Assembly: GCA_037481875.1 (NCBI GenBank)
Contig: JBBFKY010000004.1
Span: 186,001-250,000, forward strand
From: Desulfosoma sp.
GTDB lineage: Bacteria; Desulfobacterota; Syntrophobacteria; Syntrophobacterales; DSM-9756
Length of the DNA: 64,000 bases
Direction: 5' to 3'
The notes under the pieces were generated by a model. The model saw nothing but the letters and a program-made list of their open reading frames with translations, did no database searches and was not told where the DNA came from. The position numbers and the translations under genes are program-made. Positions 18,376-27,099 of the stretch are shown piece after piece. Each line of letters begins with the position of its first letter. Positions within the stretch are counted from its first letter, which is position 1.

Positions 18376-19841
18376 CAGAGGGACACACGGCCGGCAATGG
18401 CCCCCGCGACTTTGTCCGGGTGAGCGTCTCGAGCGTCCACATCCAACAAGATGCGCCCGTTAAAAAAGACCAGCACACGGTCCGAAACCATAAGAATCTC
18501 ATCCAATTCCGCGGAACTGAAAAGGACGGTCATGCCTGAATCCGCCAGTTGTAGAAGATGTTCCCAAACCCAGTGGGTCGATTCCACATCCAAGCCTCGA
18601 GTAGGCTGTTCCAGCAGTAACACGGAAGCTTCGAGAGGGATAAGTGAAAGAAGCAGGCGCTGCTGATTTCCACCGGAAAGAGCGTCCGCAAGGGATTCGC
18701 TGGATCCTCGAATGCGAAACCTTGCTATCCTTTCTTCGGCCATGCGGCGTGCGTGCTGCCATGGGACACGCCATGTAGGGGGACAAGCAGCGAGAGCGAC
18801 ATGTTCCGTGAGGGTGAGTCCTGCGATGAGCCCTTCCTCCAATCGTCCTTCCGGCACGAAAGCGACGCCGCGCCTTCGAAAAGCATGATGCTCCCATCCG
18901 GTGCAATCATTTCCGAAGAGGCGTAGACGGCCCGAGACAGGCTTTTGCAAGCCTGCGGCGAGCCTCAGAAAAACGCCCTGACCACTTCCTTCCAGCCCGG
19001 CCAACCCCACCACTTCGCCTCGGTAAAAGGTTGCCGTGGCTTCCCGCAGTCCCGATCGACCTCCAAGCCCGCTCACGTTTTCAAATTCCAAGCTGATGTG
19101 CTCAAAGGATCGAGCCGATTTCTGCAAAGGAGCCGGCGGGGTGCCGAACATAAAGGTAAGAATTTCCCGAGGATCAAAAGGAGCCTCCAGGGATCCCGTC
19201 ACCTGCCCTTGGCGCAGAACCGTCACCTGATCGCATAAGCTTTCCACATCCTCGATCTTATGTGAAACCAAGAGCACGGTCTTGCCGTCTCGGGCCACGC
19301 GCCGTAAGGCTCGAAAGAGAAGTTCCTTTTGTGCCGTGGAAATGCCTGTGGTGGGTTCATCCAAAATAAGCAGACGGCATCCGAGAGATAACAAGCGGAT
19401 CAGTTCCAATTGCTGACGTTCCCCCAAGGTGAGGGATTCCAGGGGAGTTTGAGGATCCAGGTAAAAACCGAAATCGCGGCACAAGGATTCCAGTGTGTCG
19501 GCCCATGTCTTGGAAGATTTTCGGGAAGAAGCCGGCTGTCCGACCAAAAAATTTTCCAGGACCGTCAGAGAGGGAAAATCCGAAGGTTCCTGATAGAGCA
19601 TGCCGATGCCGGCTTGAAAAGCTTCGGCGGGATGGGCGAAACGAACCGGTTTTCCATCAAGCAGAATGTCTCCGGAACTTTTGGAAACGGCCCCGGCGAG
19701 GATTTTCATGAGGGTGCTCTTGCCCGCTCCGTTTTCTCCTAGAACTCCGTGAATGGTTCCGGAGCGTACCGTGAGATCGATGCCTCGATTGGCATGGACC
19801 GTTCCGTAGTGTTTGTGGATTTTTCTAAGTTCAATGTTCAT
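18375..19841 (-). CDS. BMP-type ABC transporter ATP-binding protein (two ATPase domains)
   Basis: A 488-aa tandem ATPase of the sugar/nucleoside type (RbsA/NupO-like). The first half has Walker A GENGAGKST near residue 36, LTLGERQQLELIRLL as signature and LLILDEPTTGIS as Walker B. The second half has the degenerate Walker A typical of this class (GLEGSGQGVF), signature LSGGNQQRLLLSL and LLLEQPTRGLD, where D-E is replaced by E-Q. Start chosen at the ATG at 19841, the residue where homologous N-termini begin (MNIELRKIHKHYG); the frame extends 27 bases further. It is separated from the binding-protein gene by a repeat-rich gap. Confidence 0.9.
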   Translation of the reverse strand: MNIELRKIHKHYGTVHANRGIDLTVRSGTIHGVLGENGAGKSTLMKILAGAVSKSSGDILLDGKPVRFAHPAEAFQAGIGMLYQEPSDFPSLTVLENFLVGQPASSRKSSKTWADTLESLCRDFGFYLDPQTPLESLTLGERQQLELIRLLSLGCRLLILDEPTTGISTAQKELLFRALRRVARDGKTVLLVSHKIEDVESLCDQVTVLRQGQVTGSLEAPFDPREILTFMFGTPPAPLQKSARSFEHISLEFENVSGLGGRSGLREATATFYRGEVVGLAGLEGSGQGVFLRLAAGLQKPVSGRLRLFGNDCTGWEHHAFRRRGVAFVPEGRLEEGLIAGLTLTEHVALAACPPTWRVPWQHARRMAEERIARFRIRGSSESLADALSGGNQQRLLLSLIPLEASVLLLEQPTRGLDVESTHWVWEHLLQLADSGMTVLFSSAELDEILMVSDRVLVFFNGRILLDVDARDAHPDKVAGAIAGRVSL

Positions 19842-20265
19842 GGAAAAGGTCCAAAGAAATTGTGTCAAAACGTCAAATGTTGTTCAGTCTGTCCCCTGTT
19901 TGAGATGAAGACGAAGCCCGGGTTTCGTGGCCGACACGGCGGTCGGCCCTTATGGGTGCTGCGCGGATCGGTATGTATGGGCCGACACGATGTTCGGCCG
20001 GAACGAGCTATCATGACAGGCAAGGGCCCTGAATGCGATCGGGTTTTGGGGCCGACACCGCGGTTGACTCCTACTGGGTGCTGCGCGGATCGGTTTGCAT
20101 GGGCCGACACGGTGTTCGGACCCTACAGGGAACATGCATAGGGCCTGCCTGATTCGACCTGCCGTTCGGCTCCTGAAGGCTCCTCCGCCGGCGATCCGCA
20201 CGAAAACGAGAGGCGGCTCGCTTCCATGAGCGCACCGCCTCCAGCATCTGCCCTTGTCCTCTGTC
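19842..20265. repeat. Tandem 122-bp repeat of GGCCGACAC palindromes between ABC transporter genes
   Basis: Two tandem copies of an approximately 122-bp unit begin near 19927 and 20049. Each has GGCCGACAC...GGTCGGC-like palindromes flanking GGGTGCTGCGCGGATCGGT (19954 and 20076); the 44-bp cores 19954-19997 and 20076-20119 differ at only a few positions. No believable gene lies here, though it interrupts an ABC operon between the binding protein and the ATPase. Confidence 0.7.
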
Positions 20266-21459
20266 CTACTTGGCGCTGCTCTGGCCTTCCATGCCCTTCA
20301 GAAGCTGTTTCATGGTCCAAATGTCTTGATCCGAAGCGATGGCTCCGGCCGGTACAAACACGGAGCCATCCTGATAATACAAAGGCCCCGCGAACAGGTT
20401 CAGACTTCCGGAAGCCAGATCCGTCACAAAGCCGTCCAAAGCTTTGGCCGCTTCAGAGCTCAATGCGGCCCCCTTGATGAAACCGAGAGAACTGGTCTGT
20501 TCATTGTTTAAATCTTTCCAATCGGGTCCCAACCACAACCATTGGGATTTCCAAGCCCCCGACATGGCAGCCTGAAGAAGCGACACATATCCAGGACCCC
20601 AGTTGTAATAGGGCACACCCAGGCAGGCGTCCGGAGCGGTTTCACAGGCGCCCTTGTAGTCATAAGGCACCGCCCACACTTCTCGACCTTCCTTGCGCTT
20701 CTGGGATGCCACCGTCAAGGCTTCGGCCGTGTCGATTCCTGAAATAACCACATCGTAGCCGCTGTTAAAAAAGTTCTGAGCCACCTGAGTGGGATCCGCC
20801 GTGACTCCTGGAATATTGAACCAAAAACCGATCCAGGTGACCTTAAAGGCCAACTTTTCCTCCGGTTCCTTGCGTACCTGCGTCCATGCATGGCGGGCTC
20901 CCAGATAGGTTGCCGCCGCAAGGCGGCGGGTTTCTTCATTGATAAGCGGACCCAGGTAACCGATTTTTCCCGTTCTGGTCGTCAAAGCGGCCACAAAGCC
21001 AGCCATCATTTTGCCGTATTCCATGCGCCCCATAAGGTTGGAAAGATTCGAAGGGGCCTTGCCGGTGAGCACGTCGTCTCCGGAAACATGCACGAAGTAA
21101 ACCTGAGGGTGCTGCAGCGACGCTTCACGAATGCCGTCCTTCATGTCATCGGAATTGGCGATAATCAGCTTGGCACCCTTGGATACCAGATCATCCACCA
21201 CCTGGGGAATCGTGACACCGGGTCGGTCTGCAGGGTTGACTTTATCGATATAGAGCATTTTGGTTCCGGGAACAGTGCGTTCCACGTAAAGGCCGGCATC
21301 ATAGTGTGCCTGGCTCCAACCCTTGTCGTTGTAAGGCCCCACCAGAAGCAGCCCGAACACAAAAGACTTTTCTTCGGCTCGAACCGGTGCTTCGGACCAC
21401 AAAAGCACCACGATCGTTAACACCATTGCCCAAAGGCTTCGTGAACCTTTCACAGCCAT
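20266..21459 (-). CDS. BMP family ABC transporter substrate-binding protein
   Basis: A 397-aa periplasmic binding protein of the Bmp/Med/PnrA family. Residues 1-28 are a signal peptide ending VRAEE. Family features are FGLLLVGPYNDKGWSQAHYD near residue 35, the GAKLIIANSDDMKDGI block and GKIGYLGPLINEE. Known relatives bind purine nucleosides, but the family also takes other ligands, so the substrate is open. The ATG at 21459 follows GGGAGGGGG at good spacing. It is first in the transporter cluster, 424 bp upstream of the ATPase gene, with which it may be cotranscribed. Confidence 0.9.
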   Translation of the reverse strand: MAVKGSRSLWAMVLTIVVLLWSEAPVRAEEKSFVFGLLLVGPYNDKGWSQAHYDAGLYVERTVPGTKMLYIDKVNPADRPGVTIPQVVDDLVSKGAKLIIANSDDMKDGIREASLQHPQVYFVHVSGDDVLTGKAPSNLSNLMGRMEYGKMMAGFVAALTTRTGKIGYLGPLINEETRRLAAATYLGARHAWTQVRKEPEEKLAFKVTWIGFWFNIPGVTADPTQVAQNFFNSGYDVVISGIDTAEALTVASQKRKEGREVWAVPYDYKGACETAPDACLGVPYYNWGPGYVSLLQAAMSGAWKSQWLWLGPDWKDLNNEQTSSLGFIKGAALSSEAAKALDGFVTDLASGSLNLFAGPLYYQDGSVFVPAGAIASDQDIWTMKQLLKGMEGQSSAK

Positions 21460-21718
21460 TGTCCCCCTCCCGAAAGATGTGCGTAAGGTTTAAAGACATT
21501 TAAAAATTTCAAGTAGTTCCCGAACACTCGAACTCCATCGGCCGAAGGATTCTAAAGAAAAGGGCATGTGATTGCAATCGGAGCTTGTGAAAAAAGCTTT
21601 GTCCACAAGGGCGGCGAACCTTGACAAGGAGAGATCGAAGCTTATAATGCCGACGAAACATCTTGTGCGTCGTACACAAGGTCATTTCGCCCCACAAGCG
21701 GTAAGGAGGTCACAGGTT

Positions 21719-22012
21719 ATGCCCATTTACGAATACGAATGCACGCAGTGCGGTCAAATCACCGAAGCCATGCAACGTTTTTCCGATCCGCCCCTGACCG
21801 AATGCTCCCATTGCCGTGGGCCGCTGCGCAAGATGATTTCCATGAGCACGTTCCACCTCAAGGGATCCGGCTGGTATGTTACCGACTATGCCGGAAGGAA
21901 ACAAAACGACAACTCCCATTCCCAAAAAAATGCCGATTCCGGATCCAGCGGTTCCGAAGGTTCTTCGTGTTCCGCGTCCTCTTCAGGAGCCTCCAAATCT
22001 TCCGACGACTAA
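21719..22012 (+). CDS. FmdB-family zinc ribbon protein
   Basis: A 97-aa protein. Residues 1-45 are a FmdB/CxxC_CXXC_SSSS zinc ribbon: MPIYEYECTQCG, then C-x-x-C in ECSHCRGPLRKM. A W-Y segment (FHLKGSGWYVTDY) follows and the rest is a disordered Ser/Gly-rich tail, as usual in the family. AAGGAGG precedes the ATG at 21719 by ten bases, so I reject the longer frame beginning at 21572. Proposed roles of the family in regulation are unproven. A strong intrinsic terminator follows 30 bp downstream, so the gene is monocistronic. Confidence 0.88.
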   Translation: MPIYEYECTQCGQITEAMQRFSDPPLTECSHCRGPLRKMISMSTFHLKGSGWYVTDYAGRKQNDNSHSQKNADSGSSGSEGSSCSASSSGASKSSDD

Positions 22013-22044
22013 ACGCAGTCTTGACCATTCGTTCAATACCAACA

Positions 22045-22069
22045 AAAGCGGGCCTAAGCCCGCTTTTTT
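22045..22069 (+). terminator. Rho-independent terminator of the fmdB-like gene
   Basis: Perfect 9-bp stem AAAGCGGGC / GCCCGCTTT with a CTAA loop, followed by a T run (to 22069). Confidence 0.9.
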
Positions 22070-22381
22070 CGTCCTAGACTTTGAAAACATCGAAACCGTC
22101 TCTGGACTGATAAACGGCTGTCCGGTACGTCCGAACCGTCCGTAAGTTTAGACCGTTGGAGTTGTCCCCCATTACTTCCAAACCCTTAGTGGCGGACCGA
22201 TGGGCCCACCCTAGACCCTTTAAACGGTCCTATGAATCCCATTTTCTTGCCGGCATCTGAAGATCCAAGGGCTGGAATCCGGGTCTTCTCCCTCATCTTT
22301 TGCCCAGGGGATTCATCCATGATCTCCCTGCTTGCCGGATGCTTCGTTCTTTTTCCCTGAAGTTTCACACCAATTCGATAA
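22070..22381. other. Intergenic stretch with a degenerate repeat copy
   Basis: Between the terminator and the convergent chitosanase gene. TGGCGGACCGATGGGCCCACC near 22190 resembles the GGCGGACC palindrome family; otherwise I see nothing supportable. Confidence 0.4.
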
Positions 22382-23323
22382 CTACACATCCAACCCCAGG
22401 GCCGCTCGTGTCGCCGGCCCTACAATGCCGTCCACCTTCAAGGTACCCTTGGCCTTTTGAAACGCAAGCACAGCCCTATGCGTTTCCGGCCCAAAGACGC
22501 CGTCCACACTCACAGGATACCCGGCTCGCCCTAGAGCTTCCTGAAGCCGTCGCACATCGTCTCCTCGTAAAGCCGGTGTCTGCAAACGAAGCAGCCGCCC
22601 CGATTCCGGTTCTTCGGCGGAAACACGCACGGGAGGGTCCAGTAAAACGGAGGCATCGATCAGCACACCACGCACCATGAACGGAAGTTCCAACCCCCAT
22701 TTGTTCTGATCGATCAGGCTGCCGAAGCTTTCCATACGGTACACGGTTTTTCGAAGCAGGGTGTTGCTGTGATGTTCAAGCCAGTCTCGGCGGCAACGCA
22801 CGTAGCCTTGAATCCATGCTTTTTCTCCCACCTGGGAGGGTTTTCCGATCTGTTGCGTGGTGAGATCCCGAAGACGCTGCCAGGATCCATGCACGCGGCT
22901 GTCGTAGACCACGGAAACACCCAGAGCCGTCGAAATTTCCATGGATTTCGCTGAGGTAAGGCTCGGTTCCCAGTAGATTCGGTCAAAAAATCGATCCTGG
23001 CATTCACGCATGACGGGATCCTGCCCGGCATCACGGAGAAGTCCTTTGAGGCGTTCGTCGTAATTGAGAGAAGAGTCCCGTTTGGCCAGGCGATCCAAAT
23101 AGATGGAAAGTTCCGGGCCGAAAGCGCTGGAGAAAGAGGAGCAGTAGTCCCGCACCAAAAGGTACAGGTTTCCACTGGCCAGAGTGGTTTGGGATCGGCC
23201 GTAGGTGAGTTCTCCGGGATCCATAGGATGATAGGTGACTTTGCCGTAATCCCCCTGAGGACGGCCTGTTTCAAAAACATTCACGATGGCCTGCGCGGCC
23301 TTTTTTTGAAGGTCACTGATCAT
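22382..23323 (-). CDS. GH46-type chitosanase with C-terminal peptidoglycan-binding domain
   Basis: A 313-aa protein. Residues 1-215 match glycoside hydrolase family 46: NVFETGRPQGDYGKVTY with the candidate acid Glu of FETG, GELTYGRSQTTLASGNL, and the VVYDSRVHGSWQRLRD motif. These enzymes cleave chitosan. Residues 245-313 are a PG_binding_1 domain (LRGDDVRRLQEALGRAGYPV, DGVFGPETHRAVLAFQ). No signal peptide is evident from the ATG at 23323, which has AAGGAG upstream; the longer frame to 23398 does not supply one either. A GH46 enzyme is unexpected in a sulfate reducer and may be acquired. Confidence 0.82.
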   Translation of the reverse strand: MISDLQKKAAQAIVNVFETGRPQGDYGKVTYHPMDPGELTYGRSQTTLASGNLYLLVRDYCSSFSSAFGPELSIYLDRLAKRDSSLNYDERLKGLLRDAGQDPVMRECQDRFFDRIYWEPSLTSAKSMEISTALGVSVVYDSRVHGSWQRLRDLTTQQIGKPSQVGEKAWIQGYVRCRRDWLEHHSNTLLRKTVYRMESFGSLIDQNKWGLELPFMVRGVLIDASVLLDPPVRVSAEEPESGRLLRLQTPALRGDDVRRLQEALGRAGYPVSVDGVFGPETHRAVLAFQKAKGTLKVDGIVGPATRAALGLDV

Positions 23324-23416
23324 GGAAGGCTCCTTAAGGTTTGAAGGCCCTGCCGAGTCTTCACTCAAGAGGGAAAAGCCTGAAATTGCCCTACGCATAA
23401 TCCGGCGGATGCCGCC

Positions 23417-23446
23417 TTGACAAGACCCCGCGCAAAAAGCTATAAA
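23417..23446 (+). promoter_or_regulatory. Sigma-70-type promoter of the tRNA-Ala gene
   Basis: TTGACA at 23417-23422 and TATAAA at 23441-23446, 18-bp spacer, 17 bp upstream of the tRNA 5' end. Confidence 0.8.
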
Positions 23447-23463
23447 CGCATTGCTTCCACACC

Positions 23464-23539
23464 GGGGATGTAGCTCAGTTGGGAGAGCGCAGCCTTCGCA
23501 AGGCTGAGGCCACGGGTTCGAATCCCGTCATCTCCACCA
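23464..23539 (+). tRNA. tRNA-Ala (anticodon CGC)
   Basis: A 76-nt cloverleaf. The acceptor stem GGGGATG pairs with CATCTCC (one G-U), the D arm is GCTC...GAGC, the anticodon stem CAGCC/GGCTG encloses the loop TTCGCAA, giving anticodon CGC, and the T arm is CGGGTTCGAATCCCG. The CCA end is encoded. It reads GCG (Ala) codons. Confidence 0.95.
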
Positions 23540-23549
23540 GGAAAGCCTC

Positions 23550-26084
23550 TCAGGCCGTTGGAAAGGTTCCGACGGCTTTTTCTTTTTGTGCCGAGGGAGC
23601 GTTCAGGGCGGCTAGAAAATAAAGGAAGCCGCCGGCTGCCAGGATGGCCTGAAATCCAAAAGTCATGGATCCCAAGGCAGCCAAAAGGGCGCTCAGAACC
23701 GAAGCACATCCGTTGATGGCCCATGCCCACGGCACAAAGTCCATCTCAGTGCGCGCTAAAGCCCGCAGCCCCAAAGGCATGGGCATGCCCATAAAAAACG
23801 CCACTGGAGCCATCCCTAAGAGCGTGAAAGCCCATCTGAAACCGTCTTGCAACCCTTGAACCCACGGCGCCCATGCGACCCACGCCGTACCCCATACCAG
23901 AACCATGCTTCCCGTGAAAACCGTCAAGACACCCAGAATGTTTCGGCGCCTCAGATAGGGTTTTGGTTCCAGCCGCAGCACACACCAGGAAGAGGCGAGG
24001 CTTCCCAAACCCGCCCACAAAAGAAATGATCCGACACTTGCAGCAAAACCATAGACCGAATGCCCCAACACAAAGATGTTTTTTTGAATCGCCACGGTTT
24101 CCACAAAAAGAAAGGCAAGCCCCAGGGAACCGAAGTAACAGAAAGTCTTGGCGACCGTCTGCGGGGATCGTCCAAGAAAGGTTCGAAAACGAAGAGCCAA
24201 GGGAAGTGCTAAGAAGAGTGCGGCTGCAAGGAAGGCTTGAACCAAAGTCGCCAGAATCACCGGAACACCCCAGGAAAGAAGCGGGACAGTTCGGCCATGT
24301 TGTGTCCCTAAGAGCTCTCGTAAGGTTTTCCATCGTAAAAAGTGAAACACATAAGGTCGATTGTCCGTTACCGGATCGATCCGAAAAGGGTAGGTTTTCA
24401 TGAAAGTGTCGGCTTCCTGATTCAAAAGCGCCTTCATGGCTCGATAGAGGGATTCTCCCCCGGAAACATGAAATCTCTGAGCATCTCCTGCGGTCATGTC
24501 GTCAAGATAGGCCAGGTCAAAAGAACGTTCCGCACAAAATTCTCGAATGAAATCCTTTTCCTTGGATGAAAACATGCTTTTTTTGACTAAAAGCAGCGCA
24601 GTGTTCCAATCATGAATCAAGGCCATGTGACGATCCTGGTGAGGGATACCGCGCCTTTCCAGAGCTTCCTTGGCTGTGGCTGCGAACCGTAGCGTTGCTT
24701 GAGGCGGTACGGAAAGACTGTGAAGAACGGCAAGAAAGCCGTTGGAAGATAATCGATCCAGGTAAGCTGTAAAGGCTTCCACGGTGGCGTCGTAGACTTC
24801 CATAAGACTTGCGGCGCCGCTCGCCGAACCACTGAGTATTCCCAAAGAAACCGGATGAATCACGTCATAGACTTGAGTCCTATTGCGCAGGAACCTTCGA
24901 GTATCCGTCCCATGCACGAAGACTCGGTTGGAAACATCCTTTGACGTCAGCCCCCATGCCCAGTGGATGGTCATTCGAGCGACATCCTCATGTCTTTCGA
25001 CCACGTCCAGAGCAGAGACACCTTCCAGTAAGGCTATGGCTGGTTCCCAATTTCCGTGAAGGCCCAGATGAAGGACTCGCGGCCCTTCAGGTTTTTCCCC
25101 GTGAAGCCGTGCCAGTCTGTAGGGTAGGGTGCTCATGAGGCATTCTCGAAACGACGGCGCCAAGACAAAGGCTTCTCCGGAAAACAGGGGAACAGGCCCG
25201 ATACCATCCACAAAAAGGGCTCGAGGTGTCCATGGAGGTTCCTCAGTGCAGGAAAGACTCCATCCCGAAAGGGATCGATAGGGCACATGAGGGCTTTCCA
25301 GCACCGTGACCCAACCCACTGGCCCAAAACGCTCCGTCAGTACTCGGGTTTCGGGAACCTTAAGGGCGTATGAGAAGCCCTTGTAGGGATAGGGTGTGGG
25401 AACCAAAGCCTTCTGAGGCACAAGAACCTGGATCGCCAGACATGCCAGAACACAGGCCGAAACCGGTGGAAAAAAAGACAGCAAAAGAGACGGTATGATA
25501 CCCGCCGAATCTTTTTCGGTGTTCCGCCTTTCTGCCTTGCCCATACAAGAAAGGATCGCGGCAATGGCGGCCGAAACCGAAACCGCTCTCGAGGCTGATG
25601 ACACATCCAACACATGGATCAGCCCGACCGCCAAAGCGGCACCCAGGGCGGCTCCTGCAAGATCCGCAAGATAGACTCGGTGAGCGCGTTGCGGTTCAGA
25701 ACGAAAGGCCAATCCGACTCCGAGACCCGCGGCCAAAAAGGGCAGGCTAAGGGTGAGAAAAACAGCGGCAAGGGAACCTATCTGGCGTGGGTTCCAAAGG
25801 ATTTCCAGAGGATTAAAAGAAATTCGGGAGAGCCCGGCAGGGCTCAGGAGCACCATCCAGGAAAGAAAAACCGCCGTCACGGCAAAAGCGGCTTTTGAAC
25901 GTCGAAGCAAGAGGCGCTGGGCCAGGGTAAGCCCTGTGGCGCCGGCTCCGTAACCCAGCAAGGCCAGGCTCAGAATCATGAAGGCGAAATGATGGTCATG
26001 AACGATGTGCAGAACACGAACCAGAAGGACTTCGTAGGCAAGAGCGGCACAGGAAAGAAAAAAGACCGCCGGCAAAGGAATCAT
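23550..26084 (-). CDS. Integral membrane spermidine-synthase-like protein
   Basis: An 844-aa fusion. Residues 1-190 hold about six membrane segments, residues 215-600 form a soluble Rossmann methyltransferase-like domain of the SpeE fold (VLHLGLHGNWEPAIALLEG, VSALDVVERHEDVARM), and residues 610-830 hold another six or seven membrane segments. Such fused spermidine synthase-like proteins are widespread, but polyamine synthesis has not been shown for them, and the aspartate-rich motif of true SpeE is not obvious. Its ATG overlaps the TGA of the pcm-like gene, so the two are coupled. Confidence 0.8.
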   Translation of the reverse strand: MIPLPAVFFLSCAALAYEVLLVRVLHIVHDHHFAFMILSLALLGYGAGATGLTLAQRLLLRRSKAAFAVTAVFLSWMVLLSPAGLSRISFNPLEILWNPRQIGSLAAVFLTLSLPFLAAGLGVGLAFRSEPQRAHRVYLADLAGAALGAALAVGLIHVLDVSSASRAVSVSAAIAAILSCMGKAERRNTEKDSAGIIPSLLLSFFPPVSACVLACLAIQVLVPQKALVPTPYPYKGFSYALKVPETRVLTERFGPVGWVTVLESPHVPYRSLSGWSLSCTEEPPWTPRALFVDGIGPVPLFSGEAFVLAPSFRECLMSTLPYRLARLHGEKPEGPRVLHLGLHGNWEPAIALLEGVSALDVVERHEDVARMTIHWAWGLTSKDVSNRVFVHGTDTRRFLRNRTQVYDVIHPVSLGILSGSASGAASLMEVYDATVEAFTAYLDRLSSNGFLAVLHSLSVPPQATLRFAATAKEALERRGIPHQDRHMALIHDWNTALLLVKKSMFSSKEKDFIREFCAERSFDLAYLDDMTAGDAQRFHVSGGESLYRAMKALLNQEADTFMKTYPFRIDPVTDNRPYVFHFLRWKTLRELLGTQHGRTVPLLSWGVPVILATLVQAFLAAALFLALPLALRFRTFLGRSPQTVAKTFCYFGSLGLAFLFVETVAIQKNIFVLGHSVYGFAASVGSFLLWAGLGSLASSWCVLRLEPKPYLRRRNILGVLTVFTGSMVLVWGTAWVAWAPWVQGLQDGFRWAFTLLGMAPVAFFMGMPMPLGLRALARTEMDFVPWAWAINGCASVLSALLAALGSMTFGFQAILAAGGFLYFLAALNAPSAQKEKAVGTFPTA

Positions 26085-26851
26085 GGCTTGGGGCTGCTTC
26101 GAACAAGCGGCACGAAGGCTACGGGAAGCACCTGTTTGGTGGTCGCTGTGCCGTCTTGAGCCTTGTGCACCACGGTAAGATACTGTGTTAAAAATGGAGG
26201 TCCGACAGGAAGGACGAGTTTTCCTCCGGGTTTTAGTTGTTGCATGAGGGGTGGAGGAATATGCGGGGCTGCGGCGGTAACCATAATGCCGTCAAAGGGA
26301 GCATGTTCTTTCCAGCCGAAATAGCCGTCCCCGGTTTTTACATGGACATTCACATACCCCAGGTTTTTCAGGCGAGTTTCGGCACCTTGCGCCAGCTCAG
26401 GAAGGATTTCCACGGAGTAGACTTCCTTAGCCACCTGGGCCAAGACTGCGGCCTGATACCCGGAACCCGTTCCAATTTCCAGGACTCTGGCGTCTTTAGG
26501 GAGATCCAAAAGTTCCGTCATGAGCGCCACGATAAAGGGCTGGGAAATGGTCTGGCCGAACCCGATGGGAAGCGGTCGGTTTTCGTAAGCGTCATTCACG
26601 AGATGGAGCGGCACGAAAAGATGCCTGGGCACTCGACGCATGGCCTCAAGCACGTTCAAGGAAAGCGTCTCCCGACCCGTTTCCTGAGCCGTTGCAGCCA
26701 TGTCGGCCAGCACCACGCGCAGCATGGCTTCCCTCTTTTCACGATACTTTGGGTCTTCCTCGGCGACCGCCCCCGAGATGCCGAAAGCCCCCAGAACCCA
26801 TAGCAACACGGCCAGGAGCCGTTGAGGGGCTCTACGGTCATTTCTTCGCAT
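26081..26851 (-). CDS. pcm: Exported protein-L-isoaspartate O-methyltransferase
   Basis: A 256-aa Pcm homologue. The core has PRHLFVP, the SAM-binding motif LEIGTGSGYQAAVLA near residue 120, YSVEILPEL and the FDGIMVTAAAPHIPPPL motif, all typical of PCMT. An N-terminal signal peptide (RRAPQRLLAVLLWVLGAFGI, cleavage around AVA-EE) suggests periplasmic location, unlike E. coli Pcm. A periplasmic enzyme would need SAM there, so either the leader acts as an anchor with the enzyme facing the cytoplasm or supply is unusual. Start chosen at the second Met (26851). Coupled by ATGA to the membrane SpeE-like gene. Confidence 0.88.
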   Translation of the reverse strand: MRRNDRRAPQRLLAVLLWVLGAFGISGAVAEEDPKYREKREAMLRVVLADMAATAQETGRETLSLNVLEAMRRVPRHLFVPLHLVNDAYENRPLPIGFGQTISQPFIVALMTELLDLPKDARVLEIGTGSGYQAAVLAQVAKEVYSVEILPELAQGAETRLKNLGYVNVHVKTGDGYFGWKEHAPFDGIMVTAAAPHIPPPLMQQLKPGGKLVLPVGPPFLTQYLTVVHKAQDGTATTKQVLPVAFVPLVRSSPKP

Positions 26852-27044
26852 ATTCTTGCCTGTCAAGGGCCTTCCCTCCTGGGCTCAACCCACCACACAT
26901 GACATGATCCAGAAAGGACTCTAAACGCATTTTGATCCTGCACACCTGGGTATTGGTTCTGGATGTAACAAATCGTCTTTCCAGTGACAACGGTTACCCG
27001 AATTCGGCAAACCTTTCGAGGGAAGATTGAGAGGAGAAATAACA

Positions 27045-27077
27045 ACGGGGGCTTCCGTCGAGGCCCCCGTAGCTTTT
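27045..27077. terminator. Intrinsic terminator hairpin between pcm and the PEP-CTERM gene
   Basis: Stem ACGGGGGC / GCCCCCGT (27045-27052 and 27063-27070). The T run (CTTTTTTC, to about 27079) follows on the plus strand, but the hairpin also sits just 3' of the PEP-CTERM gene on the minus strand and may serve it with a weaker U tract. Confidence 0.7.
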
Positions 27078-27099
27078 TTCGGTGGAAAGGATTTGTTGT

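Noticed and set aside
19749-20141. ORF across the BMP transporter gap with internally repeated peptide
   Set aside because: The peptide repeats simply translate the 122-bp palindromic DNA repeats, and there is no ribosome site.
21460-21718. Purine-type riboswitch ahead of the BMP transporter
   Set aside because: I looked for the conserved purine-aptamer joining and loop sequences on the minus strand and did not find them.
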